This document shows, piece after piece, positions 29,101-37,522 of a DNA stretch of 64,000 nucleotides. The notes beneath the pieces are model-generated. The model ran no database searches, had not been told where the DNA came from, and worked only from the letters and a program-made list of their open reading frames with translations. How positions within the stretch are numbered: the stretch's first letter is position 1; each line of letters starts with the position of its first letter. The translations under genes and the position numbers were made by a program. The DNA is from Nostoc sp. 'Peltigera membranacea cyanobiont' N6 (lineage in GTDB: Bacteria > Cyanobacteriota > Cyanobacteriia > Cyanobacteriales > Nostocaceae), in assembly GCF_002949735.1 (NCBI RefSeq), contig NZ_CP026681.1, forward strand, positions 7,098,501-7,162,500, read 5' to 3'.

Positions 29101-30767
29101 TGTTTCAAGCACTGCGTGCAATAGAAAAAATTCCACAAACCATTGCTCATTTTTGGGGCATTACCGCCAACATTGAATCAGAAATTTCCAGCTTTGGACA
29201 GCATCAAATCGGTTTTTACAGTTTACTGTACATAGCACAAGCACTCAGTAAACAGAACATTACGACCTCTGTTGAAATCATGGTCGTGACCAATAATCTG
29301 TATGATGCGATCGGACAAGAGAAATTGATTCCAGAAAAAGGGACAGTATTAGGAACTTGTAAAGTCATTCCCCAAGAGTATCCAAATCTTACCTGTCGTA
29401 ACATTGATGTCATCATTCCTGAATCAGGAAACTTCAAAGAAAACCAAATCATAGAACAACTCATGGTAGAGTTCACAGCCCAGTCAAATGACTTAGTTGT
29501 TGCTTACCGTAGTAGTCATCGATGGATACAAATTTTTGAGTCTACCCAAATTCCAGAAGTTGTCGAAGAAACAACTAGACTTAAAACAGGAGGAATTTAC
29601 TTGATTGCGGGCGACTTCGCTGGAAATCTTGGTTTAACCTTTACAGAGTATTTAGCTCAAACAGTACAAGCTAAACTGATCCTGATTGGGAATATCGGGC
29701 TGCCCCAAAGAAATGAATGGTCTGAATGGTTAATAACTCACAATGAAGAAGATGCAATTAGTAATTACATCAAAAAAATCCTAGCGTTAGAAGAGTTAGG
29801 TACAGAATTGCTAATTATTGAGGCTGATGTTGCCAATGTTGAACAAATGCAAGCAGCAATTCATCAATCTTATGACTACTTTAATCAAATTAATGGAGTG
29901 TTTTATGTAACACCAATGGGGAACGAAAAGTCAACTTTCTCTATTCAAGAGATTAGTCAAACTGAAACTGAATCGCTATTCCACTCTAAAGTTGACGCAC
30001 TCTATGTACTAGAAAAAGTTTTGCAAGGGAAAGAACTAGATTTTTGTCTGGTGCAATCCTCATTATCCTCTGTGGTGGGAGGACTGGGACTTGTTGCTTA
30101 TTCTGCTGCTAATCTCTTCACCGATGCCTTTGTTAACAAACTTAATCAGATAAGCTCTGTTCCGTGGTTTAGTGTCAACTGGGATGCTGTAAAGTATGAA
30201 GAGAAACCAGAAACAAATATTGCATTTGGAGCAGATTTGAATGAATTGGTAATGACCCCCAAAGAGGCGTGGGATGTTTCTCTGCGCGTTTTATCGATGG
30301 GTTCAGCAGGTCAATTCATTGTTTCACCAGGAGATTTACAAATTAGGCTTAACACATGGCTGAAGCGAGAATCTCTAAAGCATCCAGACAATTCCCAAGA
30401 TATACTGTCGCAGCATTCAAGACCAAATCTGCAAACACCATACATAGCTTCTAGTAACGAGATTGAGCAAAAGATTGTCAGTATTTGGCAAGAGCTACTG
30501 GGTATCGAAAAAGTTGGTGTTAACGATAACTTTTTTGAATTGGGAGGACATTCCTTACTAGCGGTTCAGGTGACTTCACGTCTGCGAGAAATTTTTCAAG
30601 TGGAATTGCCCTTACAAAGTATTCTTTTTGATGCTCCAACTGTAGCTGGACTTGCTGTACTCATTGCCACAACGCAACCAGAACAAGAAGAATTTTCAGA
30701 AATGGCAGCTTTATTACAAGAAGTTAGAAACCTGTCGCCAGAAGAAATTCAACAAGAACTAGTATAG
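26139..30767 (+). CDS. Type I PKS module 2: KS-AT-KR(inactive)-ACP
   Basis: 1542 residues. KS Cys185 in TTCSSSL, with HGTGTSLGDP and KTNIGHLDG, is intact. The AT has GHSIGEYVAA (Ser near 631) and HAFH, so malonyl-CoA. The KR region keeps a Ser/Tyr-like segment (SSLSSVVGGLGLVAYSAAN), but its nucleotide-binding loop reads AGDFAGNLG instead of GGxGGxG near residue 1156, so NADPH binding and ketoreduction are doubtful. The ACP is FFELGGHSLLAVQ (Ser near 1472). No DH or ER. It should extend the Dab-terminated chain by a malonate and leave a beta-keto group. The luciferase-like monooxygenase that follows could hydroxylate this unit. TTAAGGAT is 10 nt before the ATG. Confidence 0.94.
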   Translation: MDKSVDVLSEKTGLEIAIIGMSGCFPNAKNIEQFWQNLRDGIESVHLYTDRELEDLGIDPDLISNPNYVKAECIVEDTDLFDASFFGINPREAEIMSPSHRFFLEYAWKALENAGYNSEVYNKPIGVYAGSSGGSYLSNIYSNPEIVASVGDKQIEKGNASGYATTFVSYKLNLQGPSYAVQTTCSSSLVAVHIACQSLLSGECDIALAGGDSLSKTGGYLYQEGGIESPDGHCRAFDAKALGTVKGKGLGIVVLKRLEEAIADRDTIHAIIKGSAINNDGSSKVSYTAPSIDGQAKVIRAAQAMAEVDSETITYIEAHGTGTSLGDPIEIAALTQAFRASTQKKEFCAIGSVKTNIGHLDGAAGVAGLIKTVLALKHKQIPANLHFEQPNPQIDFANSPFYVNTKLSEWDTNGTPRRAGVSSFGFGGTNAHVILEEAPIAQFSTPYRSWQLLLLSAKTVSALETATTNLVSHLKQHPDLNLADVAYTLQVGRRAFDHRRMLVCQNFDDAVQVLETLDSQRLYTHYQEPCNRQIVFMFPGQGSQYVDMGRELYETETVFRKHIDECCEILKAHLGVDLRTILYPDKEQVGVAAQELQQTHIAQPALFVIEYALAQLWIDWGISAAGMIGHSIGEYVAATLAGVFSLKDALAVVAARGQLMQQLPTGAMLSVALSEEEIQPWLNQELTLAGINASSLCVVSGGVEAIAKLQSRLTLQAIECRPLHTSHAFHSPMMDAIVEPFTKLVDKVNLNPPQIPFISNLTGTWITAAEATNPTYWAKHLRSTVRFATGIAELIKEPEQIFLEVGPGRTLNTFARQQTHESIVLSSMRHPKDQQSDVAFLLNTLGRLWLAGVQVDWDKIYAFEQRQRIPLPTYPFERQRYWIEPNKSNDINHRPTKLSKKPNISDWFYLPTWKQAKLLEPFHKAKPTKQKQCWLVFLDSCQLGSQIAQQLEQQGQEVITVTVGEEFSQLSDRAYTINPQRRHDYDALFQALRAIEKIPQTIAHFWGITANIESEISSFGQHQIGFYSLLYIAQALSKQNITTSVEIMVVTNNLYDAIGQEKLIPEKGTVLGTCKVIPQEYPNLTCRNIDVIIPESGNFKENQIIEQLMVEFTAQSNDLVVAYRSSHRWIQIFESTQIPEVVEETTRLKTGGIYLIAGDFAGNLGLTFTEYLAQTVQAKLILIGNIGLPQRNEWSEWLITHNEEDAISNYIKKILALEELGTELLIIEADVANVEQMQAAIHQSYDYFNQINGVFYVTPMGNEKSTFSIQEISQTETESLFHSKVDALYVLEKVLQGKELDFCLVQSSLSSVVGGLGLVAYSAANLFTDAFVNKLNQISSVPWFSVNWDAVKYEEKPETNIAFGADLNELVMTPKEAWDVSLRVLSMGSAGQFIVSPGDLQIRLNTWLKRESLKHPDNSQDILSQHSRPNLQTPYIASSNEIEQKIVSIWQELLGIEKVGVNDNFFELGGHSLLAVQVTSRLREIFQVELPLQSILFDAPTVAGLAVLIATTQPEQEEFSEMAALLQEVRNLSPEEIQQELV

Positions 30768-30837
30768 CTATCGAGTTGAATGAACTTGAAAAGCTGATGA
30801 AATAAACAGGATCTTTTCTGTCTTTTAGCATTAGTAG

Positions 30838-30931
30838 TATAGCAATCCTATCTGAGTTGTAAGAAATTAGTTGAGGCTGTTGACTGTCAACGACTAAAAC
30901 AGAATATTTATGGATTGTTTAGGATTGCTAC
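30838..30931. mobile_element. MITE-like element (copy B of the TATAGCAATCCT family)
   Basis: It begins TATAGCAATCCTATCT and ends AGGATTGCTAC, forming imperfect terminal inverted repeats, about 94 bp long, with no coding capacity. The same ends occur at 35598-35711. The TA at the border suggests an IS630/Tc1-type non-autonomous element. It lies between PKS module 2 and the monooxygenase gene. Confidence 0.5.
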
Positions 30932-30985
30932 ATTGAGTGTTGGTAATAATATAATCAAAAGTCGAATAATTTTTTGGCATGAATC

Positions 30986-30990
30986 GAGGA
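30986..30990 (+). promoter_or_regulatory. Shine-Dalgarno that sets the monooxygenase start
   Basis: GAGGA lies 8 nt before the ATG at 30999. The upstream in-frame TTG at 30915 falls inside the MITE and is unlikely. Confidence 0.6.
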
Positions 30991-30998
30991 TTTTAATC

Positions 30999-32063
30999 AT
31001 GGATTTTAGCTTATTTTATTTTTCTGGTGATGGTCTAACAACTCAAGAAAATAAGTATAACTTATTAATAGAAAGTGCCAAATATGCCGATAAAAATGGA
31101 TTTTCAGCAATTTGGACTCCTGAGCGTCATTTTCATTCATTTGGAGGACTTTACCCCAATCCTTCACTAACCAGTACAGCTTTAGCTATGGTTACTAAGC
31201 GAATTCAATTACGCTCTGGTAGTCTGGTCATGCCACTTCATAATCCAGCACGAGTTGCAGAAGAGTGGTCTGTAGTTGATAATCTCTCAAATGGTAGAGT
31301 TGCTCTTGGTTTTGCTTCTGGTTGGACAGTAGACGACTTTGTACTTTCTGGTGAGAGCCATGCAAACCGCAAAGAAGCAATGTGGCGGGGAATTCAAACA
31401 GTCCAGCAGCTTTGGGAAGGCGAACAAGTCGAACTCAAAGATGTTACTGGCAAACTTTTCAAAGTGAAGACATTTCCCCGACCAATACAGAAGAAGCTAC
31501 CTATTTGGATTGTATGTAAATCAAAAGCGACATTTGTTGAAGCTGGCAAAATAGGTGCTAACATATTAACCTATTTGTTGGAAGGGACTTTAGAAGAAGT
31601 AGCCCTACAAATATCTTTATATCGTCAATCTTTAGCTAAACATGGTCACGATCCTCAAGCTGGGAAAGTAGCAATGATGTTACATACTTTTGTAGGAGAA
31701 GACTATAATATGGTAAAAGAAGAAGTAAGAGAACATTTTTACAATTACTTGAAAGTACATATCGATTTGCTAGAAAATCTTGCCAAAAATGCTGGTCTGC
31801 AAGTCAACTTAGAAAAATTTACAGAAGCAGATATTAATAGCCTTTTACGATTTGCTTATGAAGGTTTGCTCAAAGGCAAAACTCTCATTGGCTCAAAATC
31901 AAGCTGTATGCAAATGATCGAGCAAATACAGCAAGCTGGTGTTGATGAAGTTGCTTGTCTGATCGACTTTAATCCAAATTTTGACTCTGTGATGACGGGT
32001 TTGACTCACCTGAAAGAGTTAAAAGATATGTGCAATCAAGAAAAAATGGCATCGTTGAGATAA
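30999..32063 (+). CDS. Luciferase-like monooxygenase of the natural-product (MupA/LLM) subfamily
   Basis: About 354 residues. The N-terminus MDFSLFYFSGDG, WTPERHFHSFGGLYPNPS, RSGSLVMPLHNPARVAEEW and VALGFASGW are the hallmarks of the flavin-dependent LLM group found inside or beside hybrid PKS/NRPS lines. Integrated relatives in microginin-type and puwainaphycin-type systems are associated with hydroxylation next to the carbonyl of a carrier-bound polyketide. Here it is a separate protein between PKS module 2, which probably leaves a beta-keto group, and the first beta-Ala NRPS, so that acyl-ACP is the likely substrate. It needs reduced flavin from elsewhere. GAGGA at 30986 sets the start. 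Confidence 0.88.
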   Translation: MDFSLFYFSGDGLTTQENKYNLLIESAKYADKNGFSAIWTPERHFHSFGGLYPNPSLTSTALAMVTKRIQLRSGSLVMPLHNPARVAEEWSVVDNLSNGRVALGFASGWTVDDFVLSGESHANRKEAMWRGIQTVQQLWEGEQVELKDVTGKLFKVKTFPRPIQKKLPIWIVCKSKATFVEAGKIGANILTYLLEGTLEEVALQISLYRQSLAKHGHDPQAGKVAMMLHTFVGEDYNMVKEEVREHFYNYLKVHIDLLENLAKNAGLQVNLEKFTEADINSLLRFAYEGLLKGKTLIGSKSSCMQMIEQIQQAGVDEVACLIDFNPNFDSVMTGLTHLKELKDMCNQEKMASLR

Positions 32064-32122
32064 ATGCTTAATTGTTCTGAATAGTCGATTTTTTGAGTAT
32101 TAGTTATTGTGGATATGTACTA

Positions 32123-35100
32123 ATGAGTAATTTTTATCAACAAATTGCGGCTCTTTCTCCCGAACAAAGAGTAGTACTTGAGAAGCGGCTCAAGCAGAGA
32201 GGTTTGAGTCCTCTAACAAATCCAGAAATATCTAAAATCGAAATATCTAAAAGAAAAGATTATAATGAGTTGCCTTTGTCCTTTGCTCAACAGCGACTAT
32301 GGTTTTTTCAGCAATTAAACCCTGATAATAGTGCTTACAATGGGATGAGTGCCTTGGGTCTTAAAGGTCAGATGAATGTGGCACTGTTAGAAAAAGTGTT
32401 TACTGAAATTGTCAGACGCCATGAAACCTTAAGGACAACTTTTATTACCAATTCCCAAGGACAACCAATTCAGGTAATTGCTTCCACCCAGCCGATTATA
32501 TTACCAATAATTGATCTTCAGGGAGTGCCTAATCAAGAAGAGGAAGTTCAAAGACTAGCTAGTGTACAAATTCAGGAACCCTTTGACCTCACTAAACCAT
32601 TATTGCGGATAACTCTTCTCAAGTTGACACAGACAGAGTATGTGCTGTTTTTTATAATGCATCACATTATTTCCGATCGTTGGTCTGACGGCGTATTCGT
32701 GCGGGAAATGAAAGTTCTTTATGAGGCTTTTGCTAATGAGCAACCTTCACCACTAGCAGAACTACCAATTCAGTACGCAGACTGGGCAATTTGGCAGCAA
32801 GAATATTTGCAAGGAGAAGTATTAGCAACCCAAATCGCTTACTGGAAAAAACAGCTTGCCGATCTTGCTGTGTTAGAACTACCCACCGACAGACCTCGAC
32901 CATCTATTCCAACTTATCAAGGTGCTATTCAGTCCTTTGAGTTATCTAAAACTCTATCTGATGCACTCAAAACCATGAGTGCGAAAGAAGGGGTGACTTT
33001 GTTTATGTTACTACTAGCAGTATTTAAAGTTTTACTGCACAAGTATACTAATCAGAGTGATATTGTTGTTGGTACCGATATTGCTAACCGTAATCGAGTT
33101 GAAACAGAAGGGCTAATTGGTTTTTTAATCAATACTTTAGTGTTGCGTACTGACTTATCGGGAAATCTTTCTTTTCGCTCTTTACTCCATCGGGTACGTG
33201 AGGTAACTCTGGGGGCTTATGACCATCAAGACCTCTCGTTTGATAAGCTAGTAGATATTCTAAATCCAGAGCGAAATATAGCCCAAATGGTACCTTTGTT
33301 GCAAGTCAAATTCGATCTGCAACTGGCGCGTGTAGAACCATTGGAGCTTTCAAATTTAACTGTGAGTACTTTGAATTTTAACAATGGAACAGCAAAGTTT
33401 GAGCTACGCTTCAACTTGTTGGAAACAGATCGAGGACTAACGGGAAAAGTTGAGTACAGTACTGATTTATTCGATATCGCCACCATTATGCGGATGGTGG
33501 AACATTTTCAGACTTTACTAGAGGGCGTTGTCGTTCATCCAGAATATAGACTTTCAGAGTTGTCGCTCTTAACAGCAACAGAGCAACAGAAATTACTTGT
33601 AGAGTGGAATAATACTGAGGTTGAATATCCGCAAACCTGTATTCATCAGTTGTTTGCAACTCAGGTGAAGCATACACCAGAAGCTGTAGCAGTAGTGTGT
33701 GAAAATGAGCAGTTAACTTACAAAGAACTCAATGCTAAAGCGAATCAACTAGCGCATCACCTACAAAAACTAGGTGTAGGAACAGAAGTGTTGGTGGGAA
33801 TTTGTGTGGAGCGATCGCTCCACACGATCGTCGGACTATTGGGTATCCTAAAAGCAGGTGGTGCATATATACCCCTTGACCCAGTTTATCCCCAAGAGCG
33901 TTTAGCTTTCATGTTGCAGGATGCTCAAGTACCAATAATTCTGACTCAACAACATTTGGTAGAGAAACTTCCAGAACATCAAGCACAAGTAGTTTGCTTG
34001 GACACTGATTGGGATAATATTGCCCAAAATAGCCCAGAGAACCCTGTCGTAAACTCTCAAGCGAATGATTTAGCATATATTATCTACACCTCTGGTTCGA
34101 CTGGCAAACCCAAAGGAGTTTGTGCTTCTCATCAAGGTGCAATTAATCGTTTTTACTGGATGTGGCAGACTTATCCATTTACCTCTGAAGATATTTGTTG
34201 CCAGAAAACATCCTTAAACTTTGTAGATTCAGTGTGGGAAATTTTTGGAGGCTTACTGCAAGGAATAAAGACAGTAATTATCCCCGATCGAGTCGTCAAA
34301 GCCCCAAAAGAATTTGTCACCACTCTTGCTAATAATCACGTCACAAGATTGGTAGTTGTGCCTTCATTGTTGCGTATATTATTAGATACGTACAACGATT
34401 TACAGCTACGACTACCTAAGTTAAAGCTGTGGATAACTAGTGGCGAGGCACTTTCCATTCAACTGTTGCAGCAATTTCGTCAGAATTTGCCGACAAGTAC
34501 TTTGTTAAATCTTTATGGTTCGTCAGAAGTTGCTGCTGATGTTAGTTGCTACTGTATTGAGCCGCAAACGCCAATACCTTTGCGTGTTGCGATTGGTCGG
34601 GCGATCGCCAATACAAAAATCTATGTGCTAGATCGATATCTACAACCTGTGCCGATGGGAGTACCTGGTGAATTGTATATCAGTGGTGCTGGACTAGCTA
34701 GAGGTTATTTGAACCAACCAGAGATGACAGCACAGCGTTTTATCGCCAATCCCTTCCTAAAGAATGGGAAAGCGAAAGAAGACCAATCCTGGAATTGCGA
34801 TCGCAAAGCGTATACGAAGTACTCTCGCCTTTACAAGACTGGGGATTTAGCTCGTTATCTCCCTGATGGCAACATTGAGTTTCTAGGACGAATCGACGAC
34901 CAAGTTAAGATTCGTGGTTTCCGCATTGAATTAGGAGAGATTGCAGCAGTACTCGGTCAACATCCAGGGGTGCAAGAAGCCGTAGTTATATGTAGGGAAG
35001 ATGATCCCGGAAACCAGCAACTAGTGGCATATATAGTTTCTGATCTACAGCAAACACTCACCGTTAGTGAACTTAATCGCTTGCTGAAAGAGAAACTACC

Positions 35101-35575
35101 TGATTATATGATGCCAAAATCCTTTGTGATGTTGGAAGCTTTACCACTACTACCAAATGGTAAAATTAATCGTCGAGGATTGCCATTACCTGACCAAATA
35201 CGTCCCGAATTAGCAGCTACTTATCAGCCACCCCAAACGGAGATTGAACAAAGCATTGCTAGTATTTGGCAAGAAGTTCTTCACATCGAGGAGGTAGGAA
35301 TTAATGACAATTTCTTTGAACTCGGTGGTCATTCATTACTTTTAGTTCAGGTTCATAACAAATTACAAAAAATATTTCAGCAAGAATTTCCCTTGTTTGA
35401 AATGTTTCACTATCCAACCATTAGCTACTTAGCTCAATATCTTAGTCAGCAGTCAAGTGAACAACAGTCTATTGTAGAACATTCTCATCGACCTGAAAGT
35501 AGGCAAGCTTCCATACATCGTCGAAAACAAGTTAGGCAACAATATCGAACAGTTACAAAACCAAAAGATACTTAA
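32123..35575 (+). CDS. NRPS module: C-A(beta-Ala)-PCP
   Basis: About 1150 residues. The condensation domain has HHIISDRWSDG near 180; the Gly of HHxxxDG is Arg, but the catalytic second His and the Asp remain. The A domain (YTSGSTGKPKG near 660; NFVDSVWEIF core 4) has hand-read pocket VDWVISLADK, the known beta-alanine code, with Val replacing the alpha-amino-binding Asp235. The PCP is FFELGGHSLLLVQ (Ser near 1071). The next gene is a PanP-like aspartate 1-decarboxylase that would make beta-alanine. The A domain carries a repeat-like insert at about 34794-34828, also seen in the Asp NRPS. The ATG at 32123 is chosen over TTG 32093 because MSNFYQQIAALSPEQR resembles related N-termini. Confidence 0.93.
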   Translation: MSNFYQQIAALSPEQRVVLEKRLKQRGLSPLTNPEISKIEISKRKDYNELPLSFAQQRLWFFQQLNPDNSAYNGMSALGLKGQMNVALLEKVFTEIVRRHETLRTTFITNSQGQPIQVIASTQPIILPIIDLQGVPNQEEEVQRLASVQIQEPFDLTKPLLRITLLKLTQTEYVLFFIMHHIISDRWSDGVFVREMKVLYEAFANEQPSPLAELPIQYADWAIWQQEYLQGEVLATQIAYWKKQLADLAVLELPTDRPRPSIPTYQGAIQSFELSKTLSDALKTMSAKEGVTLFMLLLAVFKVLLHKYTNQSDIVVGTDIANRNRVETEGLIGFLINTLVLRTDLSGNLSFRSLLHRVREVTLGAYDHQDLSFDKLVDILNPERNIAQMVPLLQVKFDLQLARVEPLELSNLTVSTLNFNNGTAKFELRFNLLETDRGLTGKVEYSTDLFDIATIMRMVEHFQTLLEGVVVHPEYRLSELSLLTATEQQKLLVEWNNTEVEYPQTCIHQLFATQVKHTPEAVAVVCENEQLTYKELNAKANQLAHHLQKLGVGTEVLVGICVERSLHTIVGLLGILKAGGAYIPLDPVYPQERLAFMLQDAQVPIILTQQHLVEKLPEHQAQVVCLDTDWDNIAQNSPENPVVNSQANDLAYIIYTSGSTGKPKGVCASHQGAINRFYWMWQTYPFTSEDICCQKTSLNFVDSVWEIFGGLLQGIKTVIIPDRVVKAPKEFVTTLANNHVTRLVVVPSLLRILLDTYNDLQLRLPKLKLWITSGEALSIQLLQQFRQNLPTSTLLNLYGSSEVAADVSCYCIEPQTPIPLRVAIGRAIANTKIYVLDRYLQPVPMGVPGELYISGAGLARGYLNQPEMTAQRFIANPFLKNGKAKEDQSWNCDRKAYTKYSRLYKTGDLARYLPDGNIEFLGRIDDQVKIRGFRIELGEIAAVLGQHPGVQEAVVICREDDPGNQQLVAYIVSDLQQTLTVSELNRLLKEKLPDYMMPKSFVMLEALPLLPNGKINRRGLPLPDQIRPELAATYQPPQTEIEQSIASIWQEVLHIEEVGINDNFFELGGHSLLLVQVHNKLQKIFQQEFPLFEMFHYPTISYLAQYLSQQSSEQQSIVEHSHRPESRQASIHRRKQVRQQYRTVTKPKDT

Positions 35576-35597
35576 TTTCTCTAAAGTGAATCAGATG

Positions 35598-35711
35598 TAT
35601 AGCAATCCTAAATGAGTTGTGAACAATATTTTTTAATCGAACCACTCCAGACACAGAAAACACAGAGAGATCGGAAAGAGAGTTTTTCATAAATGATTTA
35701 GGACTGCTATA
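35598..35711. mobile_element. MITE-like element (copy A of the TATAGCAATCCT family)
   Basis: A 114-bp non-coding element. The left end TATAGCAATCCTAAAT and right end ATTTAGGACTGCTATA are inverted repeats (15 of 16 matching). A related copy is at 30838-30931. It occupies the gap between the beta-Ala NRPS and the decarboxylase gene and contains a fragment of the ACACAGAAAACACAGAG simple repeat. Confidence 0.6.
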
Positions 35712-35805
35712 GCAAATTTATCAATTAGTCATTGATGCTTAAAAAAATCAATGACAGTATTCTCTAAAAAATGCCATAAAAGACCAAAACAATCTAATAA
35801 AAATA

Positions 35806-37449
35806 ATGACAATAAGCAAACAAGATATCCAAAAACAAAATTACTTTTTTGAAGCCGAGCAATCTTTTGAATCTGGGATTGAAGAAGAAATAATCGAATT
35901 ATTTACTTCATCTGGGAAAGCAAATCCTCACGATATAGATGGTTTGGTTGATAAAATATCACAAAACTTTTTAAGCATAAATGATGCCAATACGGATATT
36001 GAAATAGATTCTTTATTAGGTAGTTTTTCTAATAGTAAAATACCTGTTAAACCGGCTAATATTAAAACCTATCTCAAATACTTAACTAACAATGTTATAG
36101 ATCATTCAATACATACATCTTCGCCTCGATTTATTGGTCACATGACCTCTGCACTTCCCAGCTTTGTACTTCCTCTTGCCAAACTGATGACGGCAATGAA
36201 TCAAAATGCCGTTAAAATAGAGACAGCTAAATCCCTCAGCTTCTGCGAACGAGAGGCTTTAGCAATGATGCATCGACTGATTTACAACTTTTCTGATAAT
36301 TTCTATGCTCAACATATTCAAAATAGCCAGAGTACTTTAGGAATCTTGCTTTCTGGTGGTACAACTGCTAACATTACAGCCCTCTGGTGTGCCAGAAACA
36401 ATTCTTTGGGAGCAAAAGATGGGTTTGGTGGCGTAGAAGAAGAAGGCTTAACAGCAGCCCTAGATTTCTACGGCTATAAAGGAGCAGTAATTATTGGCTC
36501 TGAGTTGATGCATTTCTCTTTTGATAAAGCTGCGGATTTGATGGGCATTGGTATACAAGGTTTGATTAGAATTCCTACTAACTCTAACAATCAAGTTGAC
36601 ATACAAGCACTACGCGAAGCTGTTGTGAAATGTCACGATCAGAAATTGCTGATTATTGGTATTATAGGCGTTGCCGGCACCACAGACTCAGGTGGAGTAG
36701 ATTCGATCGCGGAGATTGCAGAGATTGCACAAGCCGCTAAAGTTCATTTTCATGTAGATGCTGCCTGGGGTGGCCCACTCATTTTTTCTGAACAACATCG
36801 ACATAAACTTGCTGGTATCGAACGCGCTGATTCAGTAACCATTGATGGACATAAACAAATGTATCTGCCGATGGGTATTGGGATGGTTTTTTTCCGCGAT
36901 CCCGATCTGGCGAAAGCAATCGAAAAGCAAGCAGCCTACACCATGCGTAAAGGGTCATTTGATTTAGGGAAACGTGCTTTAGAAGGTTCTCGACCAGGTA
37001 TGGCTTTATTCTTACATGCTGGGCTAAATCTGATCGGATTAAAGGGATATGAATTTTTGATTGATGAAGGAATTCGAAAAACTCAATATATGGCAGATAA
37101 GATTTTTACTATGCCCGAATTTGAGTTGTTAGCAAAACCTGATACTAATTTACTTATATATCGCTACATTCCAGAGTCATTGAGAGAGCTTGTCGTTAAA
37201 AATAATTTGACTGAAATCGATAATCAACTAATTAATCAATTTAATGAAAAGATCCAGAAAATCCAGCGCCAAAGTGGTCGAACTTTTATCTCGCGGACAA
37301 CAAAAACTACTATCTGTTTTGATCGGGAAATTCCGATTATTGCTCTGCGTGCAGTCATCGCTAATCCACTCACTACTAAAGAAGATATTGACGCAGTTTT
37401 AAGCGACCAAATTCAGATTGCTGCCGAAGTATCAACGGTAATTTCTTAG
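35806..37449 (+). CDS. panP: PLP-dependent aspartate 1-decarboxylase (PanP-like), beta-alanine supply
   Basis: 547 residues, the length of group II PLP decarboxylases of the PanP/glutamate-decarboxylase type. Visible features are HTSSPRFIGHMTSALPSFVLPLAKLMTAMNQNAVK split over 110-150, LLSGGTTANITALWCAR (PLP phosphate), FHVDAAWGG (the Asp contacting the pyridine N) and SVTIDGHKQM with PLP Lys350. The long N-terminal extension and SPRFIGHM region resemble PanP of Vibrio, which decarboxylates L-Asp to beta-alanine. Two NRPS modules in this locus have beta-Ala codes, so the role as a dedicated beta-Ala source fits well. A glutamate or other acidic amino-acid decarboxylase is the main alternative. 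Confidence 0.87.
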   Translation: MTISKQDIQKQNYFFEAEQSFESGIEEEIIELFTSSGKANPHDIDGLVDKISQNFLSINDANTDIEIDSLLGSFSNSKIPVKPANIKTYLKYLTNNVIDHSIHTSSPRFIGHMTSALPSFVLPLAKLMTAMNQNAVKIETAKSLSFCEREALAMMHRLIYNFSDNFYAQHIQNSQSTLGILLSGGTTANITALWCARNNSLGAKDGFGGVEEEGLTAALDFYGYKGAVIIGSELMHFSFDKAADLMGIGIQGLIRIPTNSNNQVDIQALREAVVKCHDQKLLIIGIIGVAGTTDSGGVDSIAEIAEIAQAAKVHFHVDAAWGGPLIFSEQHRHKLAGIERADSVTIDGHKQMYLPMGIGMVFFRDPDLAKAIEKQAAYTMRKGSFDLGKRALEGSRPGMALFLHAGLNLIGLKGYEFLIDEGIRKTQYMADKIFTMPEFELLAKPDTNLLIYRYIPESLRELVVKNNLTEIDNQLINQFNEKIQKIQRQSGRTFISRTTKTTICFDREIPIIALRAVIANPLTTKEDIDAVLSDQIQIAAEVSTVIS

Positions 37450-37522
37450 AGATTTTAGTGAAAAAATAGACCAGTTTTAGAGAATTGAATTGGTAGCTTT
37501 TTAGATTCAGGGCTGACGCAAA

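Noticed and set aside
30915..30998. Longer N-terminus of the luciferase-like monooxygenase
   Set aside because: It begins within the MITE-like element, and the ATG at 30999 has a good GAGGA and the family N-terminus.
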